Positions 17,285 to 24,415 of a stretch of 24,416 nt of DNA are shown in pieces. The notes beneath the pieces were generated by a model. The model saw nothing but the letters and a program-made list of their open reading frames with translations. It was not told where the DNA came from and did no database searches. The position numbers and the translations under genes are program-made. The DNA is from Propionibacteriaceae bacterium (GTDB taxonomy: Bacteria > Actinomycetota > Actinomycetes > Propionibacteriales > Propionibacteriaceae): contig WQYJ01000004.1 in assembly GCA_009781325.1 (NCBI GenBank), forward strand, positions 1-24,416. Reading direction: 5' to 3'. Numbering within the stretch: the stretch's first letter is position 1; each line of letters opens with the position of its first letter.

Positions 17285-17336
17285 ATGATAACGTTTGCTG
17301 CCAACGTTTGCAATCGCTTCTTCGGTACCCTAGTCT
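17285..17336. promoter_or_regulatory. Back-to-back promoters sharing one -35 hexamer
   Basis: The palindromic hexamer TTGCAA (17308-17313) serves both directions. To the right, 17 bases lead to TAGTCT (17331-17336), giving a start near 17343 for the binding-protein operon. To the left, 17 bases lead to TATCAT on the minus strand (17285-17290), giving a start near 17278 for GH65. Both spacings are exactly 17. A small GCCAC/GTGGC hairpin (17354-17367) lies in the leader of the binding-protein transcript and has no T-run. Confidence 0.55.
17290..17312. promoter_or_regulatory. Tandem LacI-family operator candidates
   Basis: The word AACGTTTGC occurs twice, at 17290-17298 and 17303-17311, with a 13-base phase. 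The second lies in TGCCAACGTTTGCA (17299-17312), palindromic at six of seven pairs with a central CG, as expected for a LacI/GalR operator. The first is a weaker palindrome (GATAACGTTTGC). Both lie between the shared -35 hexamer and the GH65 -10 box, so a bound repressor would shut both directions. The LacI protein encoded at 20834 is the obvious candidate. Confidence 0.55.
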
Positions 17337-17390
17337 GGTCCATACGAGCTGGTGCCACCCCAGTGGCGCAGAATTGACAAAGGAGTTTTC

Positions 17391-18701
17391 ATGGCAAAAC
17401 GCTATTTGACACTTGGCCTTGCAGGCCTGATTGTAGCCACCATGGGTTTGGCTGCTTGTACTCCAGATACACCACCGGCAAAGGACAATCTGGTTGTGAC
17501 CATTTACGGAACACCGACGGGTAGCGAAGGTGCTCAGTGGGAGGCAAGCTGGCAAGCATGGGCTGCTGCAAATGAGATCACCATCCAATACACCGGTGAC
17601 AGAGATTTCACCACCAATATCTCCACCAAGATTCAAGGTAATGACCTGCCCGATATCGCAGTCTTCCCTCAGCCTGGTTTGATGAAGGCCGTGATTGAAG
17701 ACGGCAAGGTTAAGCCCCTTGATGCAGTGACACTTGGCTCAGTGACCCAGAATTTCTCTGCTGACTGGCAGTCCTACGGTACGGTCGAGGGTGAACAGTA
17801 CGCCGTACCGCTGGACGCCTCAGCTAAGGGTTACATCTGGTATTCCCCTAAGAAGTTCGCTGAGCTCAACGCAACAATTCCCACAACCTGGGCAGAATTG
17901 ATGACACTGACCGATACGCTGGCAACCCAAACTGGTGCACCCGTCTGGTGTGCAGGTTTCAACTCCGGCGATGCATCGGGTTGGCCGGGAACCGACCAGC
18001 TTGCTGAGTACGTACTGTCCGCATCAGGCGGCGCCGTCTATGACCAGTGGGTCGATGGAACGGTGAAGTTCACTGACAAGCCCATTGCCGACGCATTCAC
18101 TGCGATGGGGAAGATCCTGTTGGATCCGAAGTATGTCAACGCTGGTTTCGGTGATGTTGCGTCCATCAACTCCACGTCATTCGGTGATGTTACCATCCCC
18201 TTGGCAAGCGGCCAGTGCTTGATGACGAACCAGGCTACCTTCCTGGCTGGCTTCTTTGCTGACGCCAAGACCGCCGATGGTGAAACCCCAGTTGTGGCAG
18301 AAGACGGCGACATCTGGGCATTCATGATGCCTCCAGTTGCCGGGACTCCATCAGTCATGGGCGGCGGCGACTTCGCCGTTGCATTCAGCGATGACCCGGC
18401 TGTGGCCAAGGTCATGGCCTACCTGGCCTCGGGTGACTATGCCACCAGCCTCATCACAGTTGACGGTGCATCCTTCATCACCGCCAACAAGGGCGTGGAT
18501 ATCTCCAAGCAGAGTGATCCTCTCCTGGCCCAGGCCATGGAAGTCTTGATCAGCCCAACAACCATCTTCCGTTTCGGTGCCGGCGACGCAATGCCAAGTG
18601 TTGTGCAGCAGGCCTGGTGGAAGGGCATGGTGAACTGGATCAACGGCGTGGACCAAGCAGAGGTTCTTGAGCAGATTCAAGCAGCGTGGGCTGACATTTA
18701 A
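17391..18701 (+). CDS. Sugar ABC transporter substrate-binding lipoprotein
   Basis: This extracellular lipid-anchored binding protein has 436 residues. It begins at the ATG at 17391, preceded by AAGGAG, rather than at the upstream GTG at 17352. The signal peptide is short and hydrophobic and ends in the lipobox LAAC with the lipidated Cys23. The mature protein begins with a threonine/proline-rich tether and has the fold-typical opening LVVTIYGTPTGSEGAQWEASW. It belongs by eye to the group of binding proteins for alpha-glucosides (AglE-like) and other oligosaccharides. It leads an operon with two permeases and a LacI regulator and diverges from GH65. It probably captures the disaccharide that GH65 cleaves. 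Confidence 0.88.
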   Translation: MAKRYLTLGLAGLIVATMGLAACTPDTPPAKDNLVVTIYGTPTGSEGAQWEASWQAWAAANEITIQYTGDRDFTTNISTKIQGNDLPDIAVFPQPGLMKAVIEDGKVKPLDAVTLGSVTQNFSADWQSYGTVEGEQYAVPLDASAKGYIWYSPKKFAELNATIPTTWAELMTLTDTLATQTGAPVWCAGFNSGDASGWPGTDQLAEYVLSASGGAVYDQWVDGTVKFTDKPIADAFTAMGKILLDPKYVNAGFGDVASINSTSFGDVTIPLASGQCLMTNQATFLAGFFADAKTADGETPVVAEDGDIWAFMMPPVAGTPSVMGGGDFAVAFSDDPAVAKVMAYLASGDYATSLITVDGASFITANKGVDISKQSDPLLAQAMEVLISPTTIFRFGAGDAMPSVVQQAWWKGMVNWINGVDQAEVLEQIQAAWADI

Positions 18702-18740
18702 TCAACGAAGACAGCGTCGACCGACGAGGGAGGTGGAGTC

Positions 18741-19883
18741 ATGCAAGGGTTTTTAGCCTGGCTGGCAAGTTTGCCTCAGCTAGTGCAGATCCCAGTAGTG
18801 ATTGCCATCTTCCTCGTGGTCGTCGGCTTCATCATCGTCCTCATTGAGGTAGCCCCCCGTCCTGGGAAAAAGTACACCTGGGTGAGATTGGCAATAGCCG
18901 TGGGGGTTCCGGTAGCCCTCCTCGCAGCCTTCGGGCTCCAGAAATCAGTTGCCTGGGTCTTTCTACTCGGCGCTGGTTTGGGAGGAGGGCTCTTCTGGCT
19001 TGATGCCCGTTCAAGGAAGGGGCAAGGACGACTTATTCAACTGGCCCTATTCACCTCTCCAGCTTTATTCCTCCTCGTTGTCGGATTAGTCTGGCCGACA
19101 ATCCGTACCATGGTCTCGGCGTTCATGGACAAGTCAGGCAACCGATTCGTCGGGCTCGATAACTTCGCCTGGGTCTTCTCAGCCGGAGGGTCGGGGGGAC
19201 TGACCTCGCTGATCAACACCATCATATGGGTGCTGGTCGCACCCGTACTGGCAACAGGGATTGGCCTGGTCTACGCACTGTGGGTGGACCGCTCGCGGGC
19301 GGAAAAGCTGCTCAAGGTGTTGATCTTCATGCCCATGGCGGTCTCTTTCGTGGGCGCATCCATCATCTTCAAGTTCTTCTATGACTATCGCCAAGGCAAC
19401 CAGATCGGCTTACTGAATCAGATCGTGGTTTTCTTCGGGGGCACGCCGATCAACTGGCTCCAGGGCTATCCGCTCAACATGTTTCTCATGATTGCCATCC
19501 TGATTTGGTCTCAAACAGGGTTCGCGATGGTGATTCTGTCTGCGGCGATCAAGTCGGTCCCAGCGGAGCTCATCGAGGCAGCACAGATCGATGGAGCATC
19601 CGCCTTCAGGCGCTTCATCAACGTGATCATCCCCACCATCAGGCCCACGATCATCGTGGTCTGGATCACAATTTCCATCACCTCGCTCAAGGTTTACGAC
19701 ATCATCGCTGTCACCACAGCAGGGTTCAATAACACCTCGGTACTCGGCTATGAGATGGTACGCCAGTTCTCCCTGTTCCCGCCGCAAACCGGACACTCCG
19801 CTGCGTTGGCGATGCTCATCTTCATTCTGGTGATTCCGTTCATCGCCTACAATGCCCGCAACCTATCAAGGGAGCGGCGATGA
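18741..19883 (+). CDS. Sugar ABC transporter permease, AglF/MalF-like
   Basis: This 380-residue permease has the transmembrane-domain loop EAAQIDGASAFRRFINVIIP (280-299), which docks on the ATPase. Three hydrophobic segments precede the usual six-span core: about 17-36, 49-66 and 69-87. That extended N-terminus is shared with alpha-glucoside AglF-type permeases. The ATG follows GGGAGGTGGAG. The stop overlaps the next start by ATGA, so the two permeases are made together as a heterodimer. No ATPase gene is present; actinobacterial sugar importers commonly borrow a shared one such as MsiK, and that is assumed here. Confidence 0.9.
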   Translation: MQGFLAWLASLPQLVQIPVVIAIFLVVVGFIIVLIEVAPRPGKKYTWVRLAIAVGVPVALLAAFGLQKSVAWVFLLGAGLGGGLFWLDARSRKGQGRLIQLALFTSPALFLLVVGLVWPTIRTMVSAFMDKSGNRFVGLDNFAWVFSAGGSGGLTSLINTIIWVLVAPVLATGIGLVYALWVDRSRAEKLLKVLIFMPMAVSFVGASIIFKFFYDYRQGNQIGLLNQIVVFFGGTPINWLQGYPLNMFLMIAILIWSQTGFAMVILSAAIKSVPAELIEAAQIDGASAFRRFINVIIPTIRPTIIVVWITISITSLKVYDIIAVTTAGFNNTSVLGYEMVRQFSLFPPQTGHSAALAMLIFILVIPFIAYNARNLSRERR

Positions 19884-20812
19884 GCATCACATCAGTGGCG
19901 AACTCCACGCGGCGGGTCAAGAAAACCCACAAGGCTCTCAGCAGTCCTTGGGCGACCGCCGGTGCCATCCTCATCGCGGTGGTCTGGACCGTACCGACTT
20001 TCGGGTTGTTCGTGTCCTCCTTCAGGCCCGCAGCCGACATCACCACGTCAGGGTGGTGGACCTTCTTCACCAATCCGAACGTCACCCTGAACAACTACGC
20101 CCAGACTCTCGACTTCGTCTCCTCCGGTGTGACCATTCGCCAGACTTTGGTGAACTCACTCACCATCACGATTCCAGCGGCAGTGATCCCTATCACCTTA
20201 GCCCTGCTGATTGCCTACGCTCTGGCTTGGATTGACTTCCGTGGGCGTCATGTGGTGTTCATCGCGATTTTCACTCTCCAGATTGTGCCGCTGCAGATGC
20301 TTCTGGTACCGCTGCTGAAACTGTATACCGGGGGAGTCACCCTGGCAGGAGTCCAGATCTTCTCGGGTCTGGGTGCCAACTCACTGGGGTCGGGGTTTGC
20401 ACAGGTGTGGATCACTCATACGATGTCAGCCCTGCCTCTGGCAACCTTCATGCTGCACAACGCGTTGGCGACGATCCCCGGTGAAGTCATGGAAGCAGCC
20501 CAAATAGATGGGGCCGGACACGGGCAGATCTTCCTGCGGCTGGCGTTGCCGTTGGCTGTGCCGACCATCGCTAGTTATGCGATCTTCCAGTTCCTGTGGG
20601 TGTGGAATGATCTGCTCATCGCCACCATCTTCACCTCGGGGCGCAATGCTCCGATTACGAAAACTCTGGCGGACCTCTCAGGGGTCTATGGTCAGCAGTG
20701 GTACCTGCTGACGGCAGGTACCTTCTTGGCGATCATCGTACCTCTGTGTGTCTTCTTCGCTCTGCAGCGCTTCTTCGTTCGCGGTCTCCTCGCCGGAGCA
20801 ACCAAGGGGTAA
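19880..20812 (+). CDS. Sugar ABC transporter permease, AglG/MalG-like
   Basis: This is the second membrane subunit, 310 residues with six predicted spans (about 27-47, 95-117, 124-145, 172-193, 226-246 and 277-298). The EAA loop is EAAQIDGAGHGQIFLRLALP (205-224). VSSFRPAADITTSGWW near residues 45-60 is typical of AglG-type proteins. It overlaps the preceding permease gene by four bases and lies 21 bases before the LacI regulator. It should pair with the AglF-like protein to import an alpha-glucoside. Confidence 0.9.
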   Translation: MSITSVANSTRRVKKTHKALSSPWATAGAILIAVVWTVPTFGLFVSSFRPAADITTSGWWTFFTNPNVTLNNYAQTLDFVSSGVTIRQTLVNSLTITIPAAVIPITLALLIAYALAWIDFRGRHVVFIAIFTLQIVPLQMLLVPLLKLYTGGVTLAGVQIFSGLGANSLGSGFAQVWITHTMSALPLATFMLHNALATIPGEVMEAAQIDGAGHGQIFLRLALPLAVPTIASYAIFQFLWVWNDLLIATIFTSGRNAPITKTLADLSGVYGQQWYLLTAGTFLAIIVPLCVFFALQRFFVRGLLAGATKG

Positions 20813-20833
20813 GATGATGCGAAAGGGGCAACT

Positions 20834-21850
20834 GTGGTAGGCATAGAAGATATTGCGCGTGACATCGGCATGTCCGCGTCAACGGTATCTCGCGCGTTGA
20901 GGGACCTGCCAGCAGTCTCAGAGAAAACCAAGGAAATCGTACGTGCTGCTGCGGATCGCCTGGGATATGTACGCTCCGCGGCGGCGTCGGGGCTGGTTAC
21001 AGGCCGTACCATGGCCATCTCTCTAGTCGTACCTTCGGTAAGTTTGTGGTTCTACTCCCAAGTCATCGAGGGGGTGGACTCGCAACTGCGCGAGGCAGAT
21101 TACGATATGGCGCTGGTGAACCTCGGGGGAGTCGGAGTCGAACGACAGCGCGCATTCAGGCGTTCTCTGCTGCGGCATCGCGGGGATGCCGTGCTGGCTT
21201 TGTGTCTGGATTTCTCGGATGAGGAGCGTGAGGAACTTCGTCAGACCAGGTTGCCGGTGATTGTGGTGGGGACCCCGGTTTCCGGCTTGCGGTTCGTCGG
21301 GATTGACGAGGTGGCCGCCGGTGCCCAGGCCACCCAGCATCTGATTGACTTGGGGCATCGGGATATCCTCCATATCACCGGAGGTGCCGAAGAAAGGCTG
21401 GGGTTGAGCCTTCGAGTGCCGCAAGGACGGCGATGGGGGTATGAGCAGGCCCTGAAAGCTGCAGGAATCACCCCGAACCCAGCCAGGGTAGTCGAAGGAC
21501 GTTTCTCGATGGAGTACAGCCGTACGGCGATCGACACCCTCATTGAGTCCGGTGAAACCATGCCGACTGCCATCTTCGCCGCCTCCGATGAGATGGCCTT
21601 CGGCGCCATCCTGTCGCTGAATCATCATGGCCTGGATGTGCCCGGTGATGTCTCGGTCATCGGCATCGACGACCACGAGATGTCGAGTTCCTTCTACTTA
21701 ACGACCCTGGCCCAACGCCCCTTCGACCAGGGAGTTCACGGGGCACAAATCCTGCTCGATGAGCTCTGCGGTAAGCCAGCGGTACGGACCTCGCGCGTAC
21801 TGCCGGTTCATCTCGTTACGCGAGGTTCCACAGCGCCGGTCACGAGGTAG
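20834..21850 (+). CDS. LacI-family transcriptional regulator
   Basis: This 338-residue repressor has an N-terminal helix-turn-helix (4-23, IEDIARDIGMSASTVSRALR), a hinge region at 45-58 (YVRSAAASGLVTGR), and a periplasmic-binding-protein-like ligand domain ending in GDVSVIGIDDHEMSS and TLAQRP. The start is GTG at 20834 behind AAGGGG; an ATG just upstream hits a stop at once. It is the last gene of the importer operon, so it probably represses that operon and GH65 through the operators at 17290-17312, with the disaccharide or a breakdown product as inducer. It might also act at 3784-3795 because the two regions share TTTGCAATC. Both targets are inference. Confidence 0.9.
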   Translation: MVGIEDIARDIGMSASTVSRALRDLPAVSEKTKEIVRAAADRLGYVRSAAASGLVTGRTMAISLVVPSVSLWFYSQVIEGVDSQLREADYDMALVNLGGVGVERQRAFRRSLLRHRGDAVLALCLDFSDEEREELRQTRLPVIVVGTPVSGLRFVGIDEVAAGAQATQHLIDLGHRDILHITGGAEERLGLSLRVPQGRRWGYEQALKAAGITPNPARVVEGRFSMEYSRTAIDTLIESGETMPTAIFAASDEMAFGAILSLNHHGLDVPGDVSVIGIDDHEMSSSFYLTTLAQRPFDQGVHGAQILLDELCGKPAVRTSRVLPVHLVTRGSTAPVTR

Positions 21851-21944
21851 AAAAACTCTTCCAAGCAGCGACAAATCCTGGCGCACACTTGCCATAGTCT
21901 TTATATGAAAACACCACTGCTGGAGGAGCATCCAGGTACATCAA

Positions 21945-21973
21945 AGCATATAGATGATATGCTGAAGCATATG
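21945..21973. promoter_or_regulatory. vapBC autoregulatory operator candidate
   Basis: AGCATAT (21945-21951) and its reverse complement ATATGCT (21957-21963) form an inverted repeat with a five-base spacer. A third AGCATAT (21966-21972) overlaps the proposed ATG of the antitoxin. Ribbon-helix-helix antitoxins bind just such short repeated palindromes before their own genes, so this is probably where the VapBC complex represses itself. A weak -10 box TATATG lies at 21903-21908. Confidence 0.5.
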
Positions 21974-22252
21974 AGAACAACATTCCTCATCAACGAAGAC
22001 CTCTATTCACGAGTCAAGAAGATCGCCGTGAACCAGAAGAGAACTGTGACATCACTGGTTGACGAAGCCTTGATCCAACTAGCTGAGAAGTACGAAGCCA
22101 CCGAAGAAACCACGGGCCGTTTCTACTTTAACGCTTTGGATTGCGGTGGTCTGCTTCCAGGTATTGACATAACAAATAATGCACAAATTGCCGACATCCT
22201 CGATCGAGAGGAATTCGGCGCGATGGTGTGGTGGCCTGATGATAATGCCTGA
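21971..22252 (+). CDS. vapB: Ribbon-helix-helix antitoxin, VapB-like
   Basis: The antitoxin of a type II pair has 93 residues if started at the ATG at 21971. In-frame ATGs also exist at 21959 and 21905. The frame was cut at 21971 because the DNA-binding strand RTTFLINEDLYSRVKKIA begins there, as in other ribbon-helix-helix proteins; none of the starts has a good ribosome site. Helices cover VKKIAVNQ and TVTSLVDEALIQLAEKYE. The C-terminal half (about 45-93; ITNNAQIADILDREEFG) is probably the flexible toxin-neutralising tail. It overlaps the toxin gene, and the region is visibly AT-richer than its neighbours, consistent with acquisition. Confidence 0.8.
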   Translation: MRTTFLINEDLYSRVKKIAVNQKRTVTSLVDEALIQLAEKYEATEETTGRFYFNALDCGGLLPGIDITNNAQIADILDREEFGAMVWWPDDNA

Positions 22253-22667
22253 TGTCAATGTGCTCATTGGATCGATGCGCATCGAGGATCCTCGCCATGC
22301 GCAGTTGAGTGAGTGGCTGGGAAATGCTGTGGATGGACACGAAACCCTTGGCTTGTCAGTCCTTGTTTTGGGTGGAGTAGTCCGTATCATGAGTCATCGT
22401 GGTCTCCTCAATGTTCCCAAGCCGACACAAATTGTCATAGCAGAACTTGAAAGACTGCTTCGGCATAGAAACGTGGAACTCGTTTATCCTGGACCCAAGC
22501 ATTGGGATATCTTTGCTTGGCTGTGTAAAATCACAGGAATCACAGGCGGTCGTATCTCAGATCTCCAGCACGCCGCCATCGCCATCGAACACGATGCAAC
22601 GTGGGTAAGCCTCGATCAAGACTTTGCCAGAGTTCCCTCACTGAGGTGGGAACTGCCAACTGTGTGA
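22239..22667 (+). CDS. vapC: PIN-domain ribonuclease toxin VapC
   Basis: This toxin ribonuclease cleaves RNA when not held by VapB. From the ATG at 22239 it has 142 residues; an ATG two codons later is equally possible and would begin directly at PDVNVLIG. The first acidic residue is in DVNVLIG, later ones in GGRISDLQHAA and SLDQDF. The C-terminal DFARVPSLRWELP matches the pattern of the mycobacterial PIN family (TIGR00028 type, usually DFxRFPGLRW). The position where many VapC proteins have a glutamate before the VRIM helix reads GG here, as in other members of that subfamily. It overlaps the antitoxin by 14 bases. Confidence 0.87.
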   Translation: MIMPDVNVLIGSMRIEDPRHAQLSEWLGNAVDGHETLGLSVLVLGGVVRIMSHRGLLNVPKPTQIVIAELERLLRHRNVELVYPGPKHWDIFAWLCKITGITGGRISDLQHAAIAIEHDATWVSLDQDFARVPSLRWELPTV

Positions 22668-22720
22668 CAAATCGGGCATGATCACCTTGGATTAAGCCTA
22701 GCCCCAGGTCACCGCACCCT

Positions 22721-22832
22721 GGTCATGCTGCCGTAGGCAGTACCCCCGGCAGCCTATCTGTGGACTTGGGAAAAGATCTCTACTCAAGACCCTACGCAGG
22801 CCGCCGGGGATACTGCCTACGGCAGCATGACC
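22721..22832. repeat. Long palindromic element, copy 1
   Basis: Two 30-base arms, 22721-22750 and 22803-22832, are inverted copies of each other at 29 of 30 positions and enclose 52 bases. Each arm also contains a small hairpin of its own (CTGCC-GTA-GGCAG on the left, CTGCC-TAC-GGCAG on the right), so the element can form one long stem or two short ones, as in paired REP sequences. It sits between the convergent vapC and HNH genes and could end transcription from both sides. A second copy in the opposite orientation lies at 24294-24415. Confidence 0.9.
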
Positions 22833-22870
22833 GGAAGTTAAGCGATTCGTTTGTGGGAGAAGGAGCTTCT

Positions 22871-24199
22871 CTACTCTCGGCGGGGGAGGATGATGGTTCT
22901 TCCATCAATAACGAAGACTTCTTGCCCGGCGGCGGTGTGCCAGGTGAAGCATCCTTCGGATGTTTGTTCGAGTCGCCAGCCGGCGTGTGTTTTGAGTCGG
23001 TGAGCGCGCCTGGAGAGGGGTCCGAGGTTGGAAACTCTGGTTTGACCAGTTTCACCTGCCCGATAGGGGTTGGTGTGGTCGAGATCCAGGTGTCGGGATT
23101 CGATGCTGGACCAGGGGAATACGTCGTGGGGGTGGGCTAGTAATACCCGGTCGCGGATGCGGGTGGGAATCTCGTATGAGTCGACGGAAATGTCATCTGC
23201 GTTGAGGTGGATCGCGGGGGTCAGGCGTACCTGGGTGGCTTGGGTGAGGTTGCGGACCTGCTCAATCATCAGTGGCCCGATCTCTTCGACCCGGGCTAGG
23301 GCTTCGGGATCCTCACAATTCTCGGCGTGGATGTGAAGAAAGATCTGGGTACGCGGGGTAAACGCGGGGATCAGGGTGGCAGCAGAGGCGATGAAGGCTT
23401 CTTTGGCCTCATCGGTGTCGGGAACAGGGTCCATATCGCGGGTGGTGGGTATTCCGATGAGTTGGACCGCAGCAGCGGGATTAGCGAGAACACCAATAGC
23501 CTTGGCTCGACGCTCATCGTGGGTTCCGGTGTCGCCATTGGCGGCGAGGGCATCAGCGATGTGGTCGATCGTGGCATCGAAGAAGATTGAATCCGATCGA
23601 TCAATGCGAGCATTGACCCACCCGGTAAGCGGGTCGCAGGCGTCTCCATTGATGCGCACATGACGTGAGGACCCACTCTTCGCCTTATCGCGTAGATGAT
23701 CGGGGTCTGCTTTCGCCAGCGCTGCTGTGATCGTACGAGTCAACCGCTTGGTGTTCACAGTTCCCAGACTGGGAGCAATCATCGCATCGACGATGGCGTA
23801 TTGGTCGTCGGTCAGCCATTGGGTTTCTTGGGCGACCCGGCGTGCCTGCCATAGTGGCGCGACCCCGCTGGTGACTTGATTCCAACAGGTGGGTAGGTAG
23901 ACGCATAGATTGCGGATGTCTTTGATCAGGTATGCCGCTGCTGTGGTGGACGTCCGCAGTGTGACCGCGAGTTCACCGCTGAGATCTTCTCCAAAGAGAT
24001 CTTCATCGATCTCTTGGAACCGGTATTCGTTGTGTTCGGTAGGCAGGGGAATCTCCTCGGGCCAGGAGTAGGAGTGAATCGCAGTGGCGAGTTGGGCGGA
24101 AATCTCCGCTTCGAGTTCGTCGCGTTGACGGCACAGTTGAGTGAGCTTTGTCATCTCGGCTCTAGCGTGAGATAACCACTCATTCTGTGATTCGTACAT
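22871..24199 (-). CDS. DUF222/HNH endonuclease family protein
   Basis: This 442-residue protein has the two-part build of the actinobacterial DUF222/HNH family (the 13E12 repeat proteins of Mycobacterium). There is a helical DUF222 domain (about 10-340) containing WQARRVAQETQWLTDDQ and LTGWVNARID, and a C-terminal HNH nuclease. The nuclease core is His375 in DLDHTNPY, Asn391 in VSNLGPLSRRAHRLKTH, and His400. The cysteine usual in LCRRHHR is serine here. These genes are multicopy in many actinobacteria and their role is unsettled. The gene is bracketed by inverted palindromic elements about 40 bases beyond its stop and about 95 bases before its start, suggesting a mobile or formerly mobile unit. 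The ATG at 24199 lacks a strong ribosome site. Confidence 0.88.
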   Translation of the reverse strand: MYESQNEWLSHARAEMTKLTQLCRQRDELEAEISAQLATAIHSYSWPEEIPLPTEHNEYRFQEIDEDLFGEDLSGELAVTLRTSTTAAAYLIKDIRNLCVYLPTCWNQVTSGVAPLWQARRVAQETQWLTDDQYAIVDAMIAPSLGTVNTKRLTRTITAALAKADPDHLRDKAKSGSSRHVRINGDACDPLTGWVNARIDRSDSIFFDATIDHIADALAANGDTGTHDERRAKAIGVLANPAAAVQLIGIPTTRDMDPVPDTDEAKEAFIASAATLIPAFTPRTQIFLHIHAENCEDPEALARVEEIGPLMIEQVRNLTQATQVRLTPAIHLNADDISVDSYEIPTRIRDRVLLAHPHDVFPWSSIESRHLDLDHTNPYRAGETGQTRVSNLGPLSRRAHRLKTHAGWRLEQTSEGCFTWHTAAGQEVFVIDGRTIILPRRE

Positions 24200-24244
24200 A
24201 CGTTCGATTCTATCATGATATACAGTCAGAATCTACCCGGGATT

Positions 24245-24292
24245 GAGTTATCCACAAGGAAAAATAGAGGAAAACAAAACTGTGGATAACTC
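24245..24292. promoter_or_regulatory. Inverted pair of perfect DnaA-box words
   Basis: GAGTTATCCACA (24245-24256) and TGTGGATAACTC (24281-24292) are exact reverse complements and enclose 24 A-rich bases. Each contains TTATCCACA, the consensus DnaA box. They lie about 46 bases upstream of the HNH start codon and just inside the second palindromic element. They could control the HNH gene, bind DnaA, or be a recombination or nuclease target. No dnaA or dnaN is nearby, so this is not read as the chromosomal origin. Confidence 0.75.
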
Positions 24293-24293
24293 C

Positions 24294-24415
24294 CCCCCGG
24301 TCATCCTGCCGTCAGGCAGGACCCCCGGCAGCCAGCGTAGGGTCTGGGGGTAGATCTTTACCCAAGTCCATACGTCGGCTTCCGGGGGTCCTGCCTGCGG
24401 CAGGATGACCGGGGG
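24294..24415. repeat. Long palindromic element, copy 2 (inverted)
   Basis: The arms 24294-24328 and 24382-24415 are inverted copies differing by a single extra T in the left arm, and enclose 53 bases. The inner sequence matches copy 1 only when one copy is reverse-complemented, with shared runs TGGACTTGGG, AAAGATCT and AGACCCTACGC, so the two elements point in opposite directions around the HNH gene. Internal hairpins CCTGCC-GTCA-GGCAGG and CCTGCC-TGC-GGCAGG repeat the two-in-one structure of copy 1. The element reaches the window edge and may continue slightly beyond it. Confidence 0.88.

Noticed and set aside
22704..22722. CCAGG/CCTGG hairpin just before palindromic element 1
   Set aside because: Only five pairs with a nine-base loop and no T-run; it overlaps the first bases of the larger palindrome and is probably chance.
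22760..23140. A plus-strand frame running through the palindromic element into the HNH gene
   Set aside because: It is antisense to the nuclease domain and starts within the repeat; no supporting signal.
24245..24292. Chromosomal origin of replication
   Set aside because: Only two DnaA boxes are present, with no dnaA, dnaN or further box clusters.
22721..24415. CRISPR array or insertion sequence ends
   Set aside because: There are only two repeats, each internally palindromic, with no regular spacers, no cas genes and no recognisable transposase; a clear target-site duplication could not be established because the right end touches the window edge.
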